A stretch of 64,000 bases of DNA from Terriglobia bacterium. Its GTDB lineage: Bacteria; Acidobacteriota; Terriglobia; Terriglobales; Acidobacteriaceae. A program made the position numbers and the translations under genes. The stretch spans positions 59,349 to 123,348 of the forward strand of contig JAIQFT010000001.1 of the NCBI GenBank assembly GCA_020073185.1. Reading direction: 5' to 3'. Below, piece after piece: positions 36,695 through 44,887 of this stretch. Below the pieces are notes generated by a model that worked only from the letters and a program-made list of their open reading frames with translations, was not told the DNA's origin and did no database searches. How positions within the stretch are numbered: position 1 is the first letter of the stretch; each line of letters begins with the position of its first letter.

Positions 36695-38167
36695 ATGAGC
36701 ATGAAGGAAGTTGCCGGTTGGGCGTTGAACGTATGCCACGCGCGCGGCGTGCAGTTTGCCGACTGCCGCATCGTAGACGAACGCCAGCGCGGGCTTGCCA
36801 CCAAGAACGGCAAGGTCGGCCACGCCGCCGACAGTCAGTCCCTCGGCATCGGCATTCGCGTGCTGGCTGATGGGGCTTGGGGTTTCGCCGCCACCGAGGA
36901 CCTCGCGCGTCCGGGAGTCGAGCTTACCGCAGCCCAGGCGGTCGAAATCGCGCGCGCCTCCGCCCGGGTCAAGCAGCACGACGTGCGCCTGGCGCCGGAG
37001 AAGCCCTACACCGACGACTGGGCCAGCCCGTACCAGATTGATCCCTTCAGCATCTCGGTGGAGCAGAACCTCGAGCTGCTGATGAAGATCGACGCCGAGC
37101 TGCGCGCCGTGCCCGGCATTACGCTGGCGGAAGCCAACATGAATTTCCGCCGCTACGAGCAGTGGTATTACTCCTCTGACGGCGCTGACATTCACCAGGT
37201 GAAGTACACCACCGGCGCCGGTTACGCGGCGTTTTCCTTTGCCGGCTCGGAGATTCAGAAGCGCTCCTTTCCCACTTCATTCGGCGGACAGTGGCAGGAC
37301 CGAGGCTACGAGCTCATCCACGAATTGAAGTTGCTGGAGAACGCGCGCCGCATCGCCGAAGAGTGTGCCGCGCTGCACCGGGCCGACCAGTGTCCGGAAG
37401 GGAAGTTCGACATCGTCCTCGACTCCTCCCAGCTCGGCCTGCAGATTCACGAATCGATCGGCCACCCCATCGAGCTCGACCGCGTCCTGGGCATGGAGGC
37501 CAACTTTGCCGGCACATCGTTCCTGACCCTCGAAAAGCTGCGCAAGCTCAAGTATGGCAGCGACCTGGTGAACGTGGTGGCCGACGCGCGCCCCGAGCAC
37601 GGTCCCGGTCTCGGCACCTTCATGTACGACGACGAGGGTGTCCCGGCGCAGTGCACGCCCATCATCAGCCACGGCCTGTTCACCGGATATCTGACCTCGC
37701 GCGAGACCGCCGCCATGGTCGGACTGGAGCGCTCCGGCGGCACCGTGCGTGGCGAAGGCTGGAATCGCCTGCCCATGATCCGCATGACCAACGTCAGCAT
37801 CCTGCCCGGCGAGAAGAAACTGAGCCCGGAGGAACTGATCGCTTCCACCGACCACGGAATCTTTTTCCAGACGAACCGCTCCTGGTCGATTGACGACAAG
37901 CGCTACAACTTTCAGTTCGGTACCGAGATTGGGTGGGAGATCAACGGCGGCAAGCTCGGCCGCATGTTGAAGAACCCGTCCTATTCCGGGATTACGACCG
38001 AGTTCTGGAATTCGATGGATGCGATTTGCTCTCGAGAGCATTGGACGCTCTGGGGGACTCCCAATTGCGGGAAAGGACAACCGCAGCAAGTGATGGGCAC
38101 CGGTCATGGCGCGAGTCCGGCGCGGTTTCGCGCAGTCGATGTGGGAACGGCATATCGAGGACAGTAG
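36695..38167 (+). CDS. tldD: Metalloprotease TldD
   Basis: 490 residues from ATG 36695 (MSMKEVAGWALNVCHARGVQ); the frame upstream to 36365 is antisense to the Smr gene. TldD forms the catalytic half of the TldD-TldE heterodimer that degrades unfolded or peptide substrates and matures microcin-type peptides. The metal site HExxxH is seen as IHESIGHPIELDR (around residue 253). Other conserved parts are DSSQLGLQIHES, GTFMYDDEGVPAQ, GYLTSRETA, GEGWNRLPMIRMTN and the C-terminal CGKGQPQQVMGTGHGASPARF. tldE lies 476 bases downstream, separated by an inserted four-helix-bundle gene. No peptide precursor gene is visible nearby. Confidence 0.96.
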   Translation: MSMKEVAGWALNVCHARGVQFADCRIVDERQRGLATKNGKVGHAADSQSLGIGIRVLADGAWGFAATEDLARPGVELTAAQAVEIARASARVKQHDVRLAPEKPYTDDWASPYQIDPFSISVEQNLELLMKIDAELRAVPGITLAEANMNFRRYEQWYYSSDGADIHQVKYTTGAGYAAFSFAGSEIQKRSFPTSFGGQWQDRGYELIHELKLLENARRIAEECAALHRADQCPEGKFDIVLDSSQLGLQIHESIGHPIELDRVLGMEANFAGTSFLTLEKLRKLKYGSDLVNVVADARPEHGPGLGTFMYDDEGVPAQCTPIISHGLFTGYLTSRETAAMVGLERSGGTVRGEGWNRLPMIRMTNVSILPGEKKLSPEELIASTDHGIFFQTNRSWSIDDKRYNFQFGTEIGWEINGGKLGRMLKNPSYSGITTEFWNSMDAICSREHWTLWGTPNCGKGQPQQVMGTGHGASPARFRAVDVGTAYRGQ

Positions 38168-38623
38168 CAATTGGCACTTGGCAATTGGCATTTGGCGGTT
38201 ACGATTGGTGGTCCGCCCAGCGGAGGACCACGATGAAGGACTACAGGAAGCTCGACGTATGGAACTTGGCTCATCAAATCACGTTGAAGCTATACCGCAT
38301 AACGGCAAAGTTCCCGCGGGAGGAGCTTTTCGGACTGACATCTCAGATCCGGCGTTGCAGCGCTTCCATCGGTGCGAACATCGCTGAAGGCTGCGGCCGA
38401 AGAGGTAACGGCGAGTTTCATCGCTTTCTACAAATGGCATCCGGGTCCGCGAGTGAGTTGGATTACCACCTCTTGCTTGCGCACGATCTTAGCTTCATCA
38501 CCGAGGAAATATACCGACCCTTAAACAGCGAGTTAGGAAGCATGAGACGGAAGTTAACTACTTTAATCCTCAAAGTGGACGCGGATCGTCATGTGCCAGA
38601 TGCCAACGGCCAAATGCCAACTG
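38168..38623 (+). mobile_element. Putative inverted-repeat-bounded cassette between tldD and tldE
   Basis: A left repeat 38168-38196 (CAATTGGCACTTGGCAATTG then GCATTTGGC) and a right repeat 38595-38623 are inverted copies: 24 of 29 positions agree. Between them lies a single gene for a four-helix-bundle protein whose last ~20 codons run into the right repeat. Both repeats are built from TTGGCAN heptamers. tldD and tldE are normally close partners, so an insertion event is a sensible reading. No target duplication could be made out. Confidence 0.5.
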
Positions 38624-38640
38624 CTGCTCGGAACGATTAG
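38233..38640 (+). CDS. Four-helix-bundle protein (S23/IVP family)
   Basis: 135 residues from ATG 38233. The family hallmarks are present: DYRKLDVWNLAHQITLKLYR, FPREELFGLTSQIRRCSAS, IGANIAEGCGR, and FHRFLQMASGSASELDYHLL. Such proteins fold as a four-helix bundle and pentamerise. They were first found in intervening sequences of 23S rRNA genes and occur scattered in spacers of many environmental bacteria, also as avd-like parts of diversity-generating retroelements. No reverse transcriptase or variable repeat is near, so this is a solitary copy. The last ~20 residues (DADRHVPDANGQMPTAARND) are translated from the right inverted repeat. Confidence 0.9.
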   Translation: MKDYRKLDVWNLAHQITLKLYRITAKFPREELFGLTSQIRRCSASIGANIAEGCGRRGNGEFHRFLQMASGSASELDYHLLLAHDLSFITEEIYRPLNSELGSMRRKLTTLILKVDADRHVPDANGQMPTAARND

Positions 38641-38643
38641 CAC

Positions 38644-40023
38644 ATGCTCACGAAAGACAAAGCGCAAGAAACCCTTGACCGGGTCAAAAAGTTTGCCACC
38701 GCGGACGAAATTGAGTTGCTCATCTCCGGCGGGCGCAACGCCCTCACCCGCTTCGCGAATAACACCATCCACCAGAATGTCGCCGAAGAGAATTACGTTC
38801 TCTCGGTACGCACCGTATTCGATGGCCGCACCGCGCGCGCCACCACCAACCGGTTCGACGACGAGAGCATCCGCCGCTGCGTGAAGGCCTCGGAAGACCT
38901 GGCGCGCGTGCAGGCCCAGGACCCCGACCTGCTGCCGGTGGCCGGGCCTGAGGCGCTCAGCGAAGGCCCTGCGGTGGGGCGCACCTTCCTCGAAACCGCC
39001 GGCATCACGCCCGCCGTTCGCGCCGAGGGCGTGGCCAAGATCGTGCAAATCGCCCAGCGCGAAAACCTGACCACGGCTGGAATCTATGCCACGTCGGAAT
39101 CGGTGGAAGCGGTGCTGAACTCGCGCGGGCTGTGCGCCTATCACACCCAGACCTCGGCCGAGATTTCCGTGACCATGCTGGCCCAGGATTCCTCCGGCTG
39201 GCAGAAGGCGAACTCGCCCGACGTGCGCAACCTGAATCCGGTCGCGCTGGCGGAGATCGCGGCGCGCAAGGCCCGCGAATCCGCTGCCCCGCAAGAACTG
39301 GCGCCCGGCAAGTACACCGCGATTCTCGAGCCCGCGGCGGTACTGGACTTGTGCGGTTTCATGTTCTGGGATTGGGGCGGGCAAGCCATCCTGGATGAGC
39401 GCTCGTTTCTGAACAACCGCATCGCCACGCAGTTGTTTGGCAACAACGTGACCATCTTCGACGACGTCTATCACCCGCTGCAGTCGGGGCCGCCGTTCGA
39501 CGGCGAAGGTGTGCGCCGGCAGCGCGTGGCATTGGTCGAGAACGGCGTGCCCAAGCGGCTCGTCTACGCCCGCGGCACGGCGGAGAGAATGAGAAAATCG
39601 CGGCATGCGGCGAAGGTGGGTCCGGTCGAGGTCACCGGGCACGGCCTGCCCCTGCCCAACGAGATCGGCGAGATCCCGCTCAACATCGTCTTCGCGCCTC
39701 CCCCGCAACCCAAGACGGTCGAACAGATGGTGGCCAACACCGAGCGCGGCGTGCTCATCACCCGCCTGTGGTACATCCGCGAAGTGGATCCCTACGAGAA
39801 GATTCTGACCGGCATGACCCGCGACGGCACGTTTTACGTCGAGGGCGGCAAGGTGCGCCACGGCCTACGCAATTTCCGCTTCAACCAGAGCCTGATCGAC
39901 ATGCTGGCGAACGTCGAGGAAATGGCCCAGCCGGTGCGTGCCAGCGGAGAAGTGTCGTTCGACATGGTGGTGTCGGCGATTAAGGTGATCGGCTTTAATT
40001 TCACGGAAGTGACCAGGTTCTAG
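38644..40023 (+). CDS. tldE: TldE/PmbA protein, partner of TldD
   Basis: 459 residues, ATG 38644 (MLTKDKAQETLDRVKKFATA). TldE/PmbA is the non-metal half of the TldD-TldE protease; it shapes the chamber and lacks the HExxxH motif, as here. Conserved parts are ELLISGGRNALTRFANNTIHQ near the N-terminus, FMFWDWGGQAILDERSFL, NNVTIFDDVYHPLQSGPPFDGEG (start and end visible), RLWYIREVDPYEKILTGMTR, and IGFNFTEVTRF at the end. It starts only three bases after the four-helix-bundle gene, so translation may be coupled to it, although the natural partner is tldD upstream. Confidence 0.94.
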   Translation: MLTKDKAQETLDRVKKFATADEIELLISGGRNALTRFANNTIHQNVAEENYVLSVRTVFDGRTARATTNRFDDESIRRCVKASEDLARVQAQDPDLLPVAGPEALSEGPAVGRTFLETAGITPAVRAEGVAKIVQIAQRENLTTAGIYATSESVEAVLNSRGLCAYHTQTSAEISVTMLAQDSSGWQKANSPDVRNLNPVALAEIAARKARESAAPQELAPGKYTAILEPAAVLDLCGFMFWDWGGQAILDERSFLNNRIATQLFGNNVTIFDDVYHPLQSGPPFDGEGVRRQRVALVENGVPKRLVYARGTAERMRKSRHAAKVGPVEVTGHGLPLPNEIGEIPLNIVFAPPPQPKTVEQMVANTERGVLITRLWYIREVDPYEKILTGMTRDGTFYVEGGKVRHGLRNFRFNQSLIDMLANVEEMAQPVRASGEVSFDMVVSAIKVIGFNFTEVTRF

Positions 40024-40132
40024 CTGCAATGCCGCTACACCGACCCACGGCTGGTAACCCTCATCGGTTCCTGCTCTGCTTGTCACTTTGGTAACTTTGC
40101 GGCTCTGGAGAAGGGGTGTAACTTCGATTCCC

Positions 40133-40456
40133 GTGAGCAAAGCTGATACAAGCACAGAAATGCGAACCGCAGTGCGGTTCCCGTTAAAGCTTCCCATCGC
40201 GATTACCAGCTCGGGCGAAGAACACCACGCGGAAACGCAGGACATTTCAGCCGGCGGGGTTTTGTTTTATCTGGAATCGGAGATGATGGTCGGCTCTAAT
40301 ATCGAGTTTACCATCTCCTTGCCGGCGGCCGTTCTGGGCGCATCCTCCGATGTACTGGTAACCGGTCTGGGACGTGTAGTACGTTGTAGTGTCGAAGGCG
40401 AACGCCGCGCCGTAGCCGCCGTGATCGACGAATACCGGTTCGAGCGTCGTCAGTAG
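40133..40456 (+). CDS. PilZ-domain protein
   Basis: 107 residues if started at GTG 40133; ATG 40160 (98 residues) is equally possible, and a TTG at 40088 is unlikely. The PilZ c-di-GMP-binding motifs are visible: RTAVR (RxxxR-type) and DISAGGVLF (D/NxSxxG), followed by VGSNIEFTISL and GLGRVVRCS strands. It should bind cyclic di-GMP and act as a stand-alone effector in the cytoplasm. The next gene is a NarL-type regulator 17 bases downstream, suggesting one transcript. Diguanylate cyclase is encoded at 26954. Confidence 0.85.
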   Translation: MSKADTSTEMRTAVRFPLKLPIAITSSGEEHHAETQDISAGGVLFYLESEMMVGSNIEFTISLPAAVLGASSDVLVTGLGRVVRCSVEGERRAVAAVIDEYRFERRQ

Positions 40457-40473
40457 ATTCCTGGGGGCAACCG

Positions 40474-41253
40474 ATGGCCAGAAGCCTGGCCAAACAGCAG
40501 TCGGGAACCCAAGCTGTCTCGGCCGCAAGCGCCAACCCCATCCGTGTCATCATTGCGGACTCGCAAGCCATTTTTCGCGTGGGCATCCGCAAAGTGCTGG
40601 CCGTCGAGGACGACCTGCGCGTGGTCGCGCAAGCGGAATCGTTAGCACAGACCTTTTCCGCCGTCGCCAAATTTCCCGCCGACCTGCTCCTGTTTGAGTC
40701 GCGCCTCTCTCCCCATGCTCCCGAAGCAGCTTCCGAGGTGCTCAAGCGCGCTCCGGGGATCAAGATCGTCGTCATTGCCAGCGAGACCGATGCCGAGCAA
40801 ACTGTGGAATACCTGCGCCGCGGCGTTTGCGGCATCGTGACTCGTGCCATCGCGCCCGACCTGCTGGTGCGCAGCGTCCGCAAGGTGGCGGAGGGCGAAA
40901 TCTGGCTCGACAACCGGGGCGTGAACTGGATCATCGAGGCCTATCGCTCCCAGGCCACTCTGCTCACCTCGCCGCGTCCGAAAAACCGCCTCAGCCCAAA
41001 GGAAATGCTGGTCGTTTCCTGCGTGTCGCAGGGCATGCGCAACAAGGAAATTGCGGTCGAGGTCAAGACCAGCGAGCAGGTGATCAAGAACTACCTGCGC
41101 AAAATCTACGACAAGCTGGGCGTCTCCGACCGCTTGGAACTGGCGCTCTACTGCATCCATCACCGCCTCATGGACAAGCCTAACGGCGCATCCGACGCAA
41201 CCGAGACCGCCGCCAGCGCTGCCCCCGGCAGCACGGCGGTGGCCGAGCAGTAG
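40474..41253 (+). CDS. NarL-type regulator with degenerate receiver domain
   Basis: 259 residues. An N-terminal receiver fold (about 23-140) and a C-terminal LuxR-type HTH (about 170-228: RLSPKEMLVVSCVSQGMRNK, EIAVEVKTSEQVIKNYLRKI). The receiver has lost its phosphorylation set: the phosphoacceptor Asp is Glu75 (LLLFESRLS), the first acidic pair is Ala28-Asp29 (IIADSQ), the switch Thr is Ala102 (VVIASETD) and the conserved Lys is Arg124 (IVTRAIAPD). It is thus likely a pseudo-receiver, perhaps locked in an active-like state by the Glu. No kinase is adjacent. The C-terminal tail after the HTH is Ala/Ser/Thr-rich. Confidence 0.9.
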   Translation: MARSLAKQQSGTQAVSAASANPIRVIIADSQAIFRVGIRKVLAVEDDLRVVAQAESLAQTFSAVAKFPADLLLFESRLSPHAPEAASEVLKRAPGIKIVVIASETDAEQTVEYLRRGVCGIVTRAIAPDLLVRSVRKVAEGEIWLDNRGVNWIIEAYRSQATLLTSPRPKNRLSPKEMLVVSCVSQGMRNKEIAVEVKTSEQVIKNYLRKIYDKLGVSDRLELALYCIHHRLMDKPNGASDATETAASAAPGSTAVAEQ

Positions 41254-41410
41254 TTAGCATTTCCCGGGCCCATTCCTCCGGCATTCCCATCCTGGTCCCG
41301 GCTGCATGTCCCCATAAGCTTCCATTTCGCGCGCGCCGCCATCTGCTAGAATCCGCTGTTTGCAGTTCAATCCGGCCATCTTCATGTGTTGCTGAGCGAA
41401 CGGAGGCATC

Positions 41411-41887
41411 ATGAAAGGCGACTCCAAAGTAATCGCCGTGCTGCAGGAAGTCCTGAAGGCGGAGCTGACCGCCATCAACCAGTATTTCCTGCACGCCGAG
41501 ATGTGTGAGAACTGGACTTACTACAAGCTGGCGGAATCCACGCGCAAGGAATCCATCGAGGAAATGACGCACGCCGAAAAGCTCATTGAGCGCATCCTGT
41601 ACCTGGACGGCACTCCCAACATGAGCGACTACTTCAAGATCAACATCGGCCCCACCATTGAGCAGCAGCTCAAGAACGACCTGCAACTGGAGTACGACGC
41701 GGTCAAGCGGCTGAACGACGGCATCAAGACCTGCGAGGCGGCCAACGACAACGGCTCCCGCGAACTGCTCAAGCAGATTCTGGTCGACGAAGAGCACCAC
41801 ATCGACTGGCTCGAAGGCCAACTACACGTGATCAAGGAAATGGGCATCCAGAATTACCTGGCGCAGCAGTTGGGCGAGAAGAAATAA
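41411..41887 (+). CDS. bfr: Bacterioferritin
   Basis: 158 residues, ATG 41411 with GGAGG upstream. It is the 24-mer haem-containing iron-storage protein. Ferroxidase ligands: Glu18 ([11 protein letters not shown]), Glu51 and His54 (EEMTHAEKL), Glu94 (LQLEYDAV), Glu127 and His130 ([10 protein letters not shown]). The haem ligand Met52 is in EEMTHAE. The full-length sequence ends [13 protein letters not shown]. It stands alone, and no Fur box was identified with confidence in the 157-base upstream gap. Confidence 0.96.
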   Translation: MKGDSKVIAVLQEVLKAELTAINQYFLHAEMCENWTYYKLAESTRKESIEEMTHAEKLIERILYLDGTPNMSDYFKINIGPTIEQQLKNDLQLEYDAVKRLNDGIKTCEAANDNGSRELLKQILVDEEHHIDWLEGQLHVIKEMGIQNYLAQQLGEKK

Positions 41888-42061
41888 AGATCGAGCTTTG
41901 CTGAACTGCGGAATTGCGGGATTACCGGATTGAGTCCGCTCGCACGCTCGCAGCCTTCGTGGCGGTCCAATTCCGCAGTTCGGCAATTCTGTAATTCCGC
42001 AGTCCGGCGCGGTCGCGTGGGGTACGCTAAAATAAGAGCGTCCCGCCTTCCTGGTGTCTGC
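41888..42061. repeat. Spacer with 14-bp inverted repeat
   Basis: GAACTGCGGAATTG (41903-41916) recurs inverted as CAATTCCGCAGTTC (41968-41981), and a third partial copy (AATTCCGCAGTCCGG) follows at about 41993-42007. A similar GCGGAACTGCGGAAT text is at about 5890-5907. It lies between bfr and tRNA-Ser and could fold into a long hairpin. Confidence 0.7.
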
Positions 42062-42151
42062 GGAGAGATGGCCGAGCGGCTGAAGGCGCACGCTTGGAAA
42101 GCGTGTATACGGGAAACTGTATCGAGGGTTCGAATCCCTCTCTCTCCGCCA
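42062..42151 (+). tRNA. tRNA-Ser (anticodon GGA)
   Basis: 90 bases including an encoded CCA (42149-42151). Acceptor stem GGAGAGA (42062-42068) pairs with TCTCTCC (42141-42147). The anticodon stem CACGC/GCGTG encloses loop TTGGAAA, giving anticodon GGA. A long variable arm (TACGGGAAACTGTA region) marks the class II tRNA-Ser. T arm GAGGG-TTCGAAT-CCCTC (42124-42140). It reads UCC and UCU serine codons. Confidence 0.97.
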
Positions 42152-42616
42152 TATTTCAATTTCCTGAAGCCGGTCCGTCATCCTTGCTGCCGCAAGGGCA
42201 CTTGCACCCCTTGATCCGCAATCCCACACCAATATCAGCGCAATCCTGCCTCAGGGTGGCGCGATTTGGCGCTCCCGGCTTACAAATCTTTACGATATTG
42301 GCCCTTGACAGAGCGTCAGCAGAATTTTAGATTGCCTCCCGCAAATTTTTGCATCCTGCGCCAGCACGGTGGGGTGGTGGCGCAGACTCGTTGTCCGCAT
42401 TCGTTTGTTCCATCAATTCTTGGGCCAGTTAATAACGTGTCACGCACCTGCGTGTCACGCACAAGACTAGTGCTGAAGGAGAGGGCAGCGATGCGACTCA
42501 TTTCTTTGCAATCAGCCACCAGGCAACTAACAACCTATCGCAGCGCGATATGTCTGATTTCGCAACTTGCGACTACCGCGTCAACACCACTTTTTCTCAA
42601 TAAAGGAGAACCCGTC
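42152..42616. other. Long leader of the LVIVD gene with promoter and direct repeats
   Basis: 465 bases without a convincing gene. A promoter candidate TTGACA (42305-42310), 17-base spacer, TAGATT (42328-42333) faces the LVIVD gene. Farther downstream a 12-base word CGTGTCACGCAC occurs twice (42436-42447 and 42451-42462), spaced 15 bases start to start. Each copy contains the small palindrome GTGTCAC. AAAGGAGAA at 42602-42610 is the ribosome site. An in-frame ATG at 42491 would add a non-natural leader and was rejected. Confidence 0.5.
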
Positions 42617-44170
42617 ATGGCGCAGCAACGCAGAAGGAGAAGTGTTACACGGCACCTCGCAGGGGCAATCGTGGCGCTCGGATTGGCCGCATTTAGCTTG
42701 GCCGCATGGGCGGCTCCGCCGAACGACGCTTTTCCGGTTAGCTACAACATGCGGCGGCTCGGACACGCTGATTTGCAGGGCCGCACCGCGTATCAGCCGA
42801 CGCTTCACACCATCAACGGGAAAGTTTATCTCTTCGTCGGTCACTTCGGCGGCACGACCAAGGCCGGGCTGCCGAACGGCGGCACCACCATCGTCGACGT
42901 TACCAACCCTCACAATCCGAAGCAAGTGAACTTCCTTCCCTCCAATGGCTCGCAGATGGTTCGCGTCTGTGACGGCGGCGTGATCGGTCAGGCCGGCTCC
43001 TATTACATGCTGCGCAATACCAGCAACACTCACGAGGTCTGGGACGTCACCGATCCGGCTAATGCGACGCGGCTTTCCGTCATCCAGCCGGCTCCCGGTG
43101 CTTTTTTCACCAACACCCACAAGAACTGGTGGGAGTGCGATACCGGGATTGCATATATCGTTGCTGGTGCCGGCGCTGCGTCCGCCGCCCCCGACGGCTG
43201 GACGACCAACCAGCACATCAAGGTCTACGATCTCAGGGACCCCGCCAATCCCGCGTATATCCGCGATATCGGCTTGGTCGGTCAGAATCCCGGCTCGTCG
43301 GTTCACACGGCGACCTCCGGTGTGCACGGGCCGATCTCGATCAAAAACAATCCGGCGACCGGCGAGCCAGTGAACCGGATTTACATCCCCTATGGAACGT
43401 CGTCGAATGGCGTGATGCAGATCGTCGACCGCCTCAAAGTGCTCCCGATGTCCCTTGGTGGCACGTGGGATGGATTACGGCCGCAGAGTCCGACCGACGA
43501 CGACCTGCGTGCGCTCGTCGTTGGATCGATGGATATGACACCCACCGAGGGCGCGCACACGTCGTTCCCGATCTTTGGTGTGCCCTTGACGCACTTCCAA
43601 GGGTTCACCAGCAATACGACTCGTGATTTGGTTGCGCTCATCTCAGAGGAAACCGACAACTATTGCCAGGGATCGCCGCACTTCGGATATCTCGTCGATG
43701 CGACCAGGGCCGTGGGAAAGGGTGCAGCCTCGGCTGGAGAGAATCACCCGATGGTGATCTCAACGATGCAAGTTCAGGAAGACTCGGCAAGACCTGACTT
43801 TTGCACTCGCGGCACACGCTTCGGCACGCATTCCACCAACGAGTCGTTCTATGCGCCGTTCTACGGCAAATTGTTGGTCATCGCCAACTTTGACGGCGGT
43901 GTGCGCGTTTGGGACATCCGCGATCCCTATCACCCGCACGATGTGGCGTTCTTCATTCCCAATGTCACCCCAAATACGATCCCAACCAATGTGACCATCA
44001 ATGGCGTGGTGCAGAGCTTGTTGGACGTTTCCAGCGACAATGCGGAGGTTGACGATAGGGGTCTGATCTATATCGTCGACCGCGTGGGCGGCGGAGCGGA
44101 CATCCTGCAACTCACCGGCGAGGCCCGCGAGATCGTGGAAGGTGATCACGATCACGATCACGGTCACTGA
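42617..44170 (+). CDS. Secreted LVIVD-repeat (beta-propeller) protein with His-rich tail
   Basis: 517 residues from ATG 42617. A signal peptide (HLAGAIVALGLAAFSLAAWA) precedes LVIVD-type blades: NGGTTIVDVTNPHNPKQVNF, SNTHEVWDVTDPANATRLSV, HIKVYDLRDPANPAYIRDIG, NFDGGVRVWDIRDPYHPHDV and GLIYIVDRVGG. Such proteins form exported beta-propellers of unclear function, sometimes near metal or cell-surface systems. The C-terminus ends in EGDHDHDHDHGH-like sequence (Asp/His repeats), a likely metal-binding tail. The coding sequence is somewhat lower in GC than its neighbours (many AAT, TAT, GAT codons), suggesting a different history. A monocistronic unit. Confidence 0.85.
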   Translation: MAQQRRRRSVTRHLAGAIVALGLAAFSLAAWAAPPNDAFPVSYNMRRLGHADLQGRTAYQPTLHTINGKVYLFVGHFGGTTKAGLPNGGTTIVDVTNPHNPKQVNFLPSNGSQMVRVCDGGVIGQAGSYYMLRNTSNTHEVWDVTDPANATRLSVIQPAPGAFFTNTHKNWWECDTGIAYIVAGAGAASAAPDGWTTNQHIKVYDLRDPANPAYIRDIGLVGQNPGSSVHTATSGVHGPISIKNNPATGEPVNRIYIPYGTSSNGVMQIVDRLKVLPMSLGGTWDGLRPQSPTDDDLRALVVGSMDMTPTEGAHTSFPIFGVPLTHFQGFTSNTTRDLVALISEETDNYCQGSPHFGYLVDATRAVGKGAASAGENHPMVISTMQVQEDSARPDFCTRGTRFGTHSTNESFYAPFYGKLLVIANFDGGVRVWDIRDPYHPHDVAFFIPNVTPNTIPTNVTINGVVQSLLDVSSDNAEVDDRGLIYIVDRVGGGADILQLTGEAREIVEGDHDHDHGH

Positions 44171-44218
44171 CGCGCCGTTGCTGAACCATTGCTATTTTCG
44201 GCGCTCGCCTGGCTCCGG

Positions 44219-44887
44219 CTAGCGGGCGCCGATTTTTTTGTCGGGCACCGCATGGGGAGCGGGAAAGGAATCCCAAATGCTCCTCAATTCCGCGGTTGCT
44301 TCCACCATGTCGGGCGCTTCCGCAACCGCCGCAATCACGGCTGCGCCTTGTGCACCCGCTTCGATGACCTGCCGCAGGTTCTTCTGAGTAATGCCGCCGA
44401 TGGCGACCACGGGCAGTTTCACCGCGCGGCAGATTCTAGCCAGCTCATGCACTCCGATGGGCGGCGTGGCGTCGGCTTTGCTGCCGGTGGGGAAGATTGG
44501 TCCCACCCCGAGGTAGTCGGCGCGGTCATCGGCGGCTGCCAGGGCTTCCTCGTAGCTTGTTGCCGAAGCGCCAATGATCATCCCTGCCGGCAGGCAGCGC
44601 CGCAGGTCGCGCGCGCTGGCGTCGCCCCGTCCCACGTGCACGCCCGCGGCCCCGATCGCAACCGCGATTTCCACGCGATCGTTTACCATCAGCGGAATCT
44701 CGCCCTGGCGCGCGACGTGCAGGATGCTCGTGGCCGTGGACGTGAACTCCGCGTCGTTCATGGTCTTGTCGCGGAATTGCAAGACCGTGGCGCCGCCGCG
44801 CACCGCTGCCTCGACAATCGCCAGGTGGTCGCGGCCCAGTCGCGGCAGCGCCGTGGTGATGACGTAAACGCGCAGGTCCACGCTCAT
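44219..44887 (-). CDS. thiE: Thiamine-phosphate synthase
   Basis: 222 residues. It joins HMP-diphosphate and thiazole phosphate into thiamine phosphate. TIM-barrel motifs: RVYVITTALPRLGRDHLAIV, GGATVLQFRDKTMND (HMP-PP site), PLMVNDRVEIAVAIGAAGVH followed by VGRGD, IIGASATS, DYLGVGPIFPTGSKADA and PVVAIGGITQKN. Its start codon overlaps the stop of thiM (4 bases, ATGA), so the two are translationally coupled. HMP must come from elsewhere because thiC and thiD are not here. Confidence 0.96.
   Translation of the reverse strand: MSVDLRVYVITTALPRLGRDHLAIVEAAVRGGATVLQFRDKTMNDAEFTSTATSILHVARQGEIPLMVNDRVEIAVAIGAAGVHVGRGDASARDLRRCLPAGMIIGASATSYEEALAAADDRADYLGVGPIFPTGSKADATPPIGVHELARICRAVKLPVVAIGGITQKNLRQVIEAGAQGAAVIAAVAEAPDMVEATAELRSIWDSFPAPHAVPDKKIGAR

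Noticed and set aside
38233..38640. Diversity-generating retroelement (avd-like gene)
   Set aside because: No reverse transcriptase, template repeat or variable-repeat gene is found nearby.
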